From Juglans regia (lineage: Eukaryota; Streptophyta; Magnoliopsida; Fagales; Juglandaceae): 64,000 nt of DNA. This document shows positions 55,321 to 64,000 of this stretch, one piece after another. The translations under genes were made by a program, and so were the position numbers. The first letter of the stretch is position 1. Each line of letters starts with the position of its first letter. Location: contig NC_049912.1 in NCBI RefSeq assembly GCF_001411555.2, positions 17,220,341 to 17,284,340 on the forward strand, written 5' to 3'. The notes below the pieces were generated by a model that was given only the letters and a program-made list of their open reading frames with translations, was not told the origin of the DNA and ran no database searches.

Positions 55321-55448
55321 GGGTTTCTTGTGAGGATAGAGAAGGACGCGGATGCAAAGAGGGACGTAAGGAGGAAGATAGTCTTCATCACTATTCATGT
55401 TACTGTTTATTACTGTTCACGTTATAACAACTTTTAAGTATAAGGGGG

Positions 55449-55479
<31 letters not shown>

Positions 55480-55480
<1 letters not shown>

Positions 55481-56279
55481 CGGGGCAAAGTTAAAAAAAA
55501 TCAATAATAGGTTTAGTTTAGATTAATTTTATTGATCAAGTAAGTAAAAAAGAGCACCAAAATAGATATGGTGATCAGCTATATTTGTAGGTTTTTTGGT
55601 ATCAATCCTTTAGTGAAATTCTTATAATTATTAGAATAATTATATATAATGCTACTCCTGAGAATTTAAAAGTAATAATCGCATGAAATTATTGATATGA
55701 TGCAAGTATCAAAACTTGTTATATCGAATATTAATAAAGATTAATGTAAATGTCTATGATATTAGGATTGGGATAGCTGCTACGTAGTACGTAATCTGCC
55801 ATCTGCTTTGTCTCTAATGTAAAAGTGTGTTGGGGGAAACTATAGACATCTTTGCATATTAAAGTCTTTCCAACATTTTGTAAATAGTATTAGAGTGGTT
55901 TGAGTAAATATGCTTTATTCGTTTTAGAAAAACGAGAAAGAAAAAATTGAAAAAACTTACTTTTTAAAATAAGTATTGTATTAAAGTTTGTAAAAATGAA
56001 CAAATAAAATTAAAAAGTTATTTGAATATATTTTTTTAATATTATTTTTATTTTAAGATTAATAAAAGTTGTATTGATATTGTAAATATTGTAAATATTG
56101 TATTGATTTTTGCATTAGAGTAATGATTAGATGAAAATTTTAGAATTTTAAATAGAGAAATATTTTGTGTTTGAATAATGTTTGAGAATAAGTTACAAGA
56201 AATTATAGAAATGTTTGGTGTTACCCAAACATGTCCTATATTTTGATGCTTAAAGTATCAAAATAAGTATCGAAAACAG
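55480..56279. other. AT-rich intergenic sequence
   Basis: Starts after a (TA)n run at about 55449-55475. No coding signal, up to the LTR that starts at 56280. Confidence 0.6.
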
Positions 56280-56936
56280 TGTGTGGGGGATTCTCCCCCT
56301 ACCTGAGGCCCAGTCAAGCCCGACCCAAGACGAAAGGACACAGATCTGGCCCACTAAGAGGATCCCATGTACACGACCTGTGGGAGGGACGGTGTAGCAG
56401 AAGATGGGACTCGTTGGTCTAAGGTTCGTCTGATAATGTCCAGTCATCGAGTGCCCATCCTCATAGAAGCCGCAACGTGTGGAGGATCGTCGATCTGGTG
56501 ACAGAGAAAGCATGAGCGGACTAGGGGAAAAGCATACCAAAGGAAGAAGGCTGGAGAACCATGCCACATTTAATGGCTCTGCCGCCCGGGTGACACGCCA
56601 CATTAATGGAATCATCACAGGATCATGCCACATTTTAAAATTCTGACAAAATGAACAGTACAAGGACTCCAGATTTCATAGTGATAGGTTTGATTTGCTC
56701 ACCGAGCTTCTATTAAAAATAGCTAATCCCCGGTACGAGGATACTATCTTTGGCTTTTAAGCTTTCTTACTTATTTACTACACTCCAATAACATTTACTG
56801 ACTTTGGCATCGAAGGCTCCCTCGACCCCTAGGTCGCCCTCTCAAAGCTGCGTACATTCATCTCTTTATAGGGCCCATTGTGAAGACCTGAGTTGTTGGA
56901 GCCTGGCCCAAGGGTGTGTGGAACATGATATCAACA
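56280..56936 (+). repeat. 5' LTR of the Tat-type element
   Basis: About 657 bp, starting TGTGTGGGGGATTCTCCCCC and ending GATATCAACA. The end is set by the primer-binding-site-like sequence that follows. The start carries a palindrome GGGGGATTCTCCCCC. The second LTR is outside the window, so limits are tentative. Confidence 0.65.
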
Positions 56937-56937
56937 G

Positions 56938-56955
56938 TGGCGTTTTCTGTGATAT
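56938..56955 (+). promoter_or_regulatory. Candidate primer-binding site
   Basis: TGGCGTTTTCTGTGATAT resembles the TGGCGCCGTCTGTGGGA type seen next to the LTR in many plant gypsy elements, with several changes. Confidence 0.45.
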
Positions 56956-57223
56956 TGTAATAGATCTTGCGTGTCCTTGTCATGCTTGCGACAACCCGTT
57001 CTGAACAACTTAGAAGAAACGTGGGAGATGTCATGGAAGCAAGGCTAAAAGCCATGGAAAAGTGGGTGACAAACTGACTGGCGAGGTGGAAACACTCCGC
57101 AAGGAGAATGCAGAACTTAAGAATCCCCGAAAGGACCAAGAAGGCGGGGAGAACAATGACATTGAGCAAATGGGGTCCTGAAATACACAAGCGAGGCCCA
57201 AGAAAGAAGAGGAGCAAAAACAC

Positions 57224-57770
57224 ATGCAGGACGAGCTCTGCAGCCTCAAGGGGAAGTACGAGGAGATAGCGCAGAAGGTGGGTACATCATCAACGGTGGA
57301 CCAACTACTCACAAGCATAGGTCTACCCTATAGTGAAGAGGTAATGGCATTCCCTTTGCCACTGAAGTTCAGAATCCCCGTCATGGAGATGTATGATGGG
57401 AACAGGGACCCTTACGAGCACCTAGAAACCTTCAGGGCTCACATGATACTGCATGGCTTCCTTGGGAAAATTGCTTGTAGGGCGTTCATGCTAACCCTAA
57501 AGGAGCCCACACGTGCATGGTTTGGGTCAATAGCACCCAAGTCAGTGGATAGTTTCGGCGAACTAGCCAAGCTATTCCTAACCCAATTCATGTCTAGTTG
57601 GAGGACCGGCTATATACCTCCTGACTATCAAACAAACAGAGGACGAGAGCCTGAAATCCTACCTGTCCTGGTTCAATAACGAACGCATGACTGCCGACGA
57701 CCAAGACTAGAAGATCACCTTGGCAGCACTCCTAGGACCAGGCCAACAGCTTCATTAACGTGGTAGACAC
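57224..57770 (+). pseudogene. Tat-type gag
   Basis: An open piece of 151 residues (57224-57679) holds the Retrotrans_gag core: PLPLKFRIPVMEMYDGNRDP, HLETFRAHM, CRAFMLTLKEPTRAWF and LFLTQFMSSWR. After a frame change the sequence reads NNERMTADDQD and ITLAALLGP (to about 57770). Upstream (56940-57224) a Glu/Lys-rich coiled-coil-like segment is interrupted by stops. No zinc knuckle is visible downstream. Confidence 0.82.
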
Positions 57771-58404
57771 TCTCCAAGCATTAACCAAACCGTGAAGGAA
57801 GGAAATAAAGTGCGCGGAAAGAAAGGAACCAGGCCAAGCCCCGTGAAAAAGGGGAAAGAGACTCCTAGGAGAAGCAATGAGAGGAAGTACCAACGAAGGG
57901 ACCTGGGCCACAATACAATCTGCCCACATTCATCATTGAAGGGGAGGACGATCGGGGAGCAATGCCCCGATACTACACATACCATCGGTCCACCCCCAAC
58001 AAACAACGAGGGTTGCTGCTCCCCATGAGGAAGGAAGGAATATTTGGAGCAACAAAGGTGCCACAGCTCCCCAGACAAGAGACGAGTGCAGGAGCTGAGG
58101 AGAAGATCGAGGGAAAGGAGCTGGGATCAGGATGACCGGCGTTGGCAAGAGAACAACCCTCGGGGAGCATCTTTGGATCCCCCTGATCGCCACCAAGGCG
58201 GCAACCCCCTCTTGGGGAGATTCAAACCATAACAGGAGAGTTCGCGGGTGGGGGCGTCACCTCGGCGGGACGGAAGGCGCATGTTAGGCGGGCCCGGTAC
58301 CATGTGGTGTACTCGACCGAGTATCGCACCGCCAAGCAACGAAGGGGTAACCCCACTCCTGTGATCTCGTTCACAGAGGCTGATGAAGAAGGGGTCATGT
58401 ACTC

Positions 58405-58834
58405 CCATTAAGATGCCCTAGTGGTCACCATGCTTATCGCCACCACCCGCAGAATCCCTATTAACAACGAAAGCACCGCAGACATACTGTTCTGGCAAGC
58501 TTTTGTCAAAATGGGTATCAAAACCTCCTGACTACTAGCCGCCCCCGTACCCTTGAGAGGCTTCTCTGAAGGCATTGTTCGGCAGGTGGGGACCATCACC
58601 TTGTCCATATTGGTAGGAAGGAGCCCATGCACGGCCCCTATCATGGTCGACTTCCTGGAGGTAAAAACTCTGTCGGCCTACAACACCATCATAGGAAGAC
58701 CCACCATCAACTGCCTAAGGGTCGTCACGTCGACCTACCACCTCAAAATAAAATTCCCAACTCCTCAGGGGGTGGGAGAAGTCCGGGGGGAACAAGTGTC
58801 GGCAAGGGAGTGCTACGTGCAGGAGCTGAAGTAG
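58405..58834 (+). pseudogene. Tat-type aspartic protease region
   Basis: Reads DALVVTMLIA at the start, then INNESTADILF where active family members have a D-N-G-S type catalytic segment. A TGA stop lies near 58529. The following frame (58553-58834) is open and keeps family blocks: GFSEGIVRQVGTITL, VDFLEVKTLSAYNTIIGRPT, TSTYHLKIKFPTPQGVGEVR and ARECYVQ. The missing catalytic Asp and the stop make it inactive. Reverse transcriptase should follow but does not. Confidence 0.8.
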
Positions 58835-59149
58835 AAAGATGAAGAACCTGCCTTGGACTACAACAAGGGGCCAAAATAGGCCAGGCACTATTGGAAAAAC
58901 AATGATAGGCTCCTATCTGCGATACGCCTTGCCTATACGAGGCTATGAAGAAAAAGGCGGAAAACTACTTCTCCAGAGCGAGAACCCTGGCCCTTTAGAT
59001 TTTGTAATAACTCTGCACTGAACTTGTATATTTCTTTTTACTTAATAATACAACTTTTTAGGGCAATTAGAAACATTGGCTCTATGCTCTAGCCTTACAA
59101 GTAAGGCACCAAAAAATAAAAACAAAGCACAGCTAACAAGACACACAGC

Positions 59150-60260
59150 GACGAGGTCATCAACAACTTACCTCTCTACGGGTCACCATAGGGAAATGTA
59201 GGCCTAAGTGTTGCCTTATCCCTCCAGCGAGGGAGAGCGGATTAGCCAATGGAGGCCAGAAAATAAAACTTACCTTCTTTGCGGATGCCAACAAGCAGGT
59301 GCGGGTTCAGTAACAAACTTCCCAAAAACTTACCTCCCCGAGAGATACTATAAGGAAAGGTCGACCTAAGGGTGGCCTTATCCCTCCTGAAGAGGAGAGC
59401 AAGACTGGCACACGACCCTCCTGAATACATTACCCCGACCTCTGTCGCAAAGGAAAGTGGGTTCAGCACCATCCTGACCCAATACCTACATTCCATGTGA
59501 TATCAACGAGCAGGATCGGGTTCAGTACCAGACTTCTCGAAAACTTATCTCCCCGCGAGATACTATAGGGAAAGGTCGACCCAAGGGTGGTCTTATCCCT
59601 CTCGAATAAACTACCCTTACTCCTATCAAGGAGAAAAGCGATCGATCGACTGCCGCCTGAACTTACCTCCCTGCAGGGGCGTATAGGGAAAGGTAGGCTT
59701 TAAGGTTGCCTTATCCCTCCTGCGACGGAGGTACGAGTTAGTCCTCAACTACCCGATATCAGAAATTTTACCTTCCTAATAAGTGTCAACAGGCAGGAGC
59801 GGGTATAGTAACCAACTAGTCGAAAACTTACCTCCCCACGGGATACTATAAGAAAAGGTTGGCCCAAGGGTGGTATCCCTTCCACAGAAGAGAGCGTGAC
59901 TGGCACACGGTCCTCCCAAATACTTATCCCGAACTCGACTGTGAGTGAAAAGTGAGTCTAGCGTCGGCCTAGCTCAAAGTATTACCTTTCCCTGTTATGT
60001 TAACGAGCAGGAGTAGGTCCAGTAACAAACTGCCCGAACAACCTACCTCCCTGCAAGACCAAGAAGAGGAAGGCTGGCCCAAGGGTGGTCTTATCCCTCC
60101 CGCAGAAGAGAGTGGGCTCCGCCTACAAGGCGACCCGAAAAACTTATTCTGACTCCTATCACAACGAAGGAGCGGACTGCTCCACTGGCAACCTGAAGAA
60201 GTTACCTCATTGGGGAATCAAAAAGGGGCGGTCTAGCTTGAGGTAGCCCGACCTCTCCCC
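59150..60260 (+). repeat. Tandem repeat zone with ACTTACCTCCCC motif
   Basis: CTTACCTCCCC-like sequence followed by GATACTATAGGGAAAGGTCGACC and GGTGGTCTTATCCCTCC recurs near 59169, 59329, 59546, 59664, 59828, 60043 and 60203. Intervals alternate (about 160, 217, 118, 164, 215, 160), hinting at a higher-order unit of about 495 bp. A lone diverged unit is near 62045. No coding function is apparent. Confidence 0.8.
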
Positions 60261-62290
60261 AATGGAGTGCAGGTTTGAGTCTTATGACTATCTGAAGAAA
60301 AAATGGTCTATGGAAAAGAAGTAGAGTGCCGAGAAAAGAAGCCACGCAAAGCATAAGCAAGCAAGGAAAATACAGATAAGGTACAACTAGATACACATAC
60401 TTTATTACTTAATGTAGGGTTGCAAAAAAGAGAGTGGTGGGAATGCAAGAAGAAATACAGTAAGGACAACGTGGAAACAACACAAAAAGGAAAATATGGA
60501 AACGGTACAGTAAGCAAGACGCAGAAGCAACACTGTGGGGAAGCTGAAAAAAATATGCAGGAAGTGCACAGTCGAGTACACAAAATCATTTTATTAACTT
60601 TAACACAATATAAAAGACAAATTACAAGGGAAAGGCTACATCATAAGGCCGCATTAAACCACTGAACTACAAAGAATAATTCAAACCGGGAAGCTCTTAC
60701 ATTCCAATGAACCACCTGCAGTGCCATTTACTCCACACGCACACGTATAAGAGAAAAGTCATTGGAAGGATCCGAGATTGCAAACCCTACCAAGACCGAC
60801 TCAGTGACCATGAGCGACGACTACATAACAGCAGAACCGATGGAGTCGACCTTCCAGGCGGAACATAGATTGAGGGCCGCCACCATTACAACGTTTCAAT
60901 AATGCCAGAGAAAGTCAGTAGACCACTAAAGGCAAATTACGCCGTATGGTCGCACGGGTTCCAAGGAGGAGAAGTGTTCTATAGGAAAGACGCTCTTGGG
61001 TGCAAGGAAAGCAGACAGTAAACTATTGTCGTCTGTGTTGTGAACGGGGACGAAGACAGTGCCAGGATCTGGAACATCTCAGGGCCAACCTCGACAAAGG
61101 ATATCAAGAGAAGCAAAATTGAAGCGGGAGGTAGCCACAACGACGACCGAGCCATTAACCACTGCAACAAAGGCACTTCTCCACTACAAACAACCAGGCA
61201 CCGAGTTTGGTTGTGAAGAAGCTTTTGAAGTGGAGCCCTGTAAGCAAAAGGGTGAGAACATGGAAGCGCAATAAGCAAAAGGGTAGGAACAAGAACAAAG
61301 GATCCGGGACCCCAATAACAAAAGATAGGTGGCTCCACCTTCCGACACAAGGATTGCCACGAAAAACAAAGGCTTGAGCGCCACCAGGGGATATGCGGCC
61401 CACTAGGATATGGAGAATACATCAGAGTAACAGGGGATAGAAAAACAATGCACAGAAATTTGAAAGAAAAGAAAGACAGACGTAAGTAGGGTAAAAATTC
61501 TAACTAGAGAAAAGGTCGTTATATAGGCAGGGTGGACTCTTGACCTGCTCAAACGTCATAACTCCGCAAGTCACCACCGGGCGCCACGTGTCCCCTCTCC
61601 AGAGAATAAAAATCCCTCGATTATCACAACCAACGCAACACGTATCTGCTGAAGTGACAGGTGGAGTTAATACCAATAAAGAACGGAACCATAATGCTGA
61701 AATCGAAGGGAGGCCGATTAATGAGGAAACGTAACTGCCAGTGTATCACCACGTACGTAAAAATCAAAAAAATCAAAAAGAAAAGAACTAGCGAGGTAAC
61801 CATACTACAGAAGACTTACTCCTATCTAAGTGCTTCCCGGCCTGGGAACGATGAATAACCAACAAGCCAAACTATCCAGAAGTCAACCTAACAACCCATG
61901 CCACCCACAGCAGTTAAATACTCCGGTTTGTTCTCTTAAAACTTGTATGAATTTGATTTCATTAACCAACTATTTTATGTGGTGTGAAAATCAGTTAGTG
62001 CTAATCAATAAAGTCAACTCTACTAAGTGGGAATCCCGTCAACGACTTCCCCCGCGTAAAACTAAAAGGGAGGGCATGCCTAGAAGGTTGTCTTATCCCC
62101 CTTGCGAAAGAATGCGAATCGGCCCCTGGTCAAAGGAAAAATGAAGCCTTCACCAGAGGAATATTCCCGAGCAAAGTGGAAGATACCAGCATGGTAGGCC
62201 CGGAGAAAAATGAAGGCACCACCGGCATGACCACCAGAATAAAAATCACAACAATAGCTGTGTTCCTGGAGCTACCATCCACAGAGGAAA
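60260..62290. other. Non-coding part of the Tat-type element
   Basis: Moderately GC-rich, no recognisable protein on either strand. Probably the spacer between the deleted pol and the antisense ORF. Confidence 0.45.
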
Positions 62291-62299
62291 AACAAGCTC

Positions 62300-63995
62300 A
62301 ACGTGACAGGCTAGCGGGGTAGGCTAGGGCATTACGGACCCCTTTAGCTATGTTCCCCAGGCCGACCACACAAGGCAAGGAAGAAAGGAAAAAGAAACGA
62401 AGGCAAAGGCATAACGAAGCAAAAACGTGTGCATTAACTAGTATGTCTCTATGTACAAGCCACCAAACAACAAAATGCGGATACATGTTCAAGAAAAAAG
62501 GGGGGGGGGGGTAGGATACAACAAGGTGCATGAAAATCCTATGTTTCAACATTAGGAGAGCTGGCCTTAACAGCAGTGAAAGCAGAGTCGTCCAACTCAA
62601 CGGTCACAGGAACGAGGTCGGCTGGATCCGCTGACACCGGCAAGGGTACGAAAGCAGTTGGCATCTCATTTCTCCCTAGATCGCAGTTGGATTTAAAGGA
62701 TACCTCGTTGGTTGGGATATCGCCAGGTGCAAGTCACTGGAGGTACTTGGCAAAGGATCTTGAATGCAACTCCGGGCTCTGAAGAAGAAATGACCGCATC
62801 GATTTGCAGCCCTTATTAATCCCTTGCCCCCACGCCTTATCACAAAGAGTCGGGAACCACCTTAGCAGCTTGTGTAAGGAAAGGTTGGCACCCTGGAGCC
62901 TCATGCACAACTACTCTAACTAGTCAACCTCTCCCTGCAACTTTTTTTCTCCACTTGTTCTCTGAAGAGCTCGGCCTAGAGACTTTGATTGAGCTGCTCC
63001 AGTCGGGTCTTTTTCTCCTCACACTTTTGTTTGTGCCTCCGGAGACGACTTTTTCAGCCTCTTGCGCTCACCCAACAAGTCATTCCTCATCTCCTCAAGC
63101 TTAGATTTCAATCATTCATTCCCTTCCTTGCCACCATGAGCACGGTCCAAGCTCTCTAGAGCGGCCGCCTCCTGGTCTTCCACAATAAAGTTCGCGAGCT
63201 AAGAAGTGCCCTAATGATGCAAAAGCAATACTAAGAAGGGAGGAAGAACGATGACAAAAGAATGGTGGGAAATGAGCAATCAAACCTCTCGGAAGAAAGA
63301 TGATAGACACATGACAACCCGCCCAACAACATCATCTCGACTCCCTTCAATGGCCAGTTGAGACAAGTAAGGAAAGGCCTCCACAAGATCGGCAAATTCA
63401 GGGAGCTCCTCGGGAACCTCAGAAAGAGCGATCGGGTCCTCACTTAAGTGCCCCGTGAGGGGGCCGATGGTAGAATCTGGAAGAGAGTTACCGCCTGCAA
63501 AAGGCATCGCATGAGTAAGCGGGTCGACAACCAAGATCCTCAGACCACCGTCAGCCTGGACCAAAGAATCTGCAAGGGATCACGTCGGACTCTCGAGATT
63601 CCCAACAATGGGAGAGGACTGACCTCCTAGTCAACCTTCTGCATCCGCATGATGGCCGGAGGAAGCTCCCCCTCCCTCGCTGGCCTCCTCACTCGAGTGA
63701 TTCCCTGCGGGCGAACGAGATGAGCAAGGGGGAGAGATCCAAGAAAAGGAATCCTGCCCCTCCCCCCCTTCCCCGAGGGTGGGGCAGATGTAAAAATACT
63801 CTTGAGGAGATTGCCCATGTCAACCTCAACCCCGAGCGCCTCAGTAATCAGATGACTAGCTTCCAAAGCAGCCACTTCCCGCTCCAAGGGGTCTTGAACC
63901 TCGAGAAGAGGTATGCTCTCGGCAAGGACATTTTCCCTATGAGATTTCTTCCATTTATCTGGAATATGAAGGTCCAAGGAATGCTTCTGGAGCAA
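62300..63995 (-). pseudogene. Antisense ORF of the Tat-type element (coiled-coil protein)
   Basis: Minus-strand reading region opposite to gag. The open pieces are 63995-63627 (122 residues, N-terminal side continuing past the window edge) and 63564-63280 (94 residues, with LPEFADLVEAFPYLSQLA). Farther on, broken frames give Leu/Glu/Lys-rich coiled-coil-like sequence (about 63170-62880) and a closing segment rich in hydrophobics near 62780-62570. This arrangement matches the antisense ORF known from Tat/Grande elements. It is probably of the same class as the protein at 33886-36237, but the core domain would lie outside the window. Confidence 0.55.
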
Positions 63996-64000
63996 AGCGA

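Larger units (their letters stand above)
56280..64000 (+). mobile_element. Tat-type Ty3/gypsy element, 5' part, pol missing
   Basis: Starts with an LTR (56280-56936) and a candidate primer-binding site, then gag (57224-57770), a protease-like region (58405-58834), a tandem-repeat zone (59150-60260), a non-coding stretch, and a minus-strand ORF (about 62300-63995). The gag and protease resemble those of the Tat lineage, which is known for an antisense ORF downstream of pol. No reverse transcriptase, RNase H or integrase is seen between protease and repeats, so this is a deletion derivative. The 3' LTR would lie beyond the window. Confidence 0.78.

Noticed and set aside
54559..55398. Pro/Ser-rich and Thr/His/Lys-rich frames
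   Set aside because: Explained by the tandem CT- and GT-rich repeats on the two strands.
57792..58644. Several minus-strand frames over the gag-protease region
   Set aside because: Shadows of the GC-rich + strand coding region of the Tat-type element.
1..64000. tRNA or rRNA genes and bacterial-type operons
   Set aside because: No cloverleaf or rRNA-like sequence was recognised by eye, and gene structure is clearly eukaryotic.

Overview
This is a transposon-dense stretch of a plant nuclear genome. AT-rich spacers, spliced exons, LINEs with plant-type RNase H, Ty1/copia and Ty3/gypsy elements, hAT, Mutator-like and Harbinger-type elements and an endogenous pararetrovirus together point to a woody eudicot. 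Fagales (Juglandaceae-like) is my guess from general resemblance only. The single convincing host gene is on the + strand at about 7054-8791: two coding exons of a Lys/Glu-rich nuclear protein with a conserved acidic/aromatic C-terminus. Its first coding exon is not visible here.

Layout, left half. 1-3950 is a degraded minus-strand LINE interrupted twice, by a copia remnant (about 1870-3228) and by a 687-bp hAT element with a perfect 8-bp target duplication (517-1203). 4000-7053 is upstream or intronic sequence of the host gene carrying a 114-bp truncated LINE with an 18-bp duplication and a probable Mutator-like element. 8792-10450 is 3' flank plus an old Mutator-like element. 10626-16386 is a nearly full-length LINE with flanking duplications, intact ORF1 and broken ORF2. 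18065-23028 is a young Ty3/gypsy element with almost identical 806-bp LTRs and a TSD of CATTG; most of pol is deleted but a long chimeric frame stays open. 23724-24533 is another hAT non-autonomous element. 24700-32165 is AT-rich and holds Helitron-like ends, three copies of one terminal block and a degenerate repeat array.

Layout, right half. 32994-38583 is a non-autonomous LTR element (TSD GTAGG) with a 'putative gypsy type transposon' ORF and about seventeen 88-bp tandem repeats. 39528-40088 is a Harbinger/Tourist-type MITE (TSD TTA). 40176-46305 is a decayed minus-strand endogenous caulimovirid, probably Florendovirus/Petuvirus-like. 47542-53693 is a complete but disabled hAT transposon encoding a BED-finger transposase, with a 717-bp non-autonomous relative nested inside. 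54550-55440 is a tandem-repeat block. 56280-64000 is the 5' part of a Tat-type Ty3/gypsy element: LTR, gag, protease, tandem repeats and an antisense ORF, with no visible reverse transcriptase or integrase.

Two threads connect the elements. First, four hAT elements share TAGGGGTG-like ends, GGTCCGGTCC-rich subterminal regions and 8-bp duplications, and one carries the transposase, so the window seems to hold a family and its potential driver. Second, the LTR element at 33-38.6 kb mirrors the 3' half of the Tat element at 56-64 kb (tandem repeats plus the same class of ORF), suggesting a stripped-down relative. All boundaries were read by eye; no alignment or database search was run.
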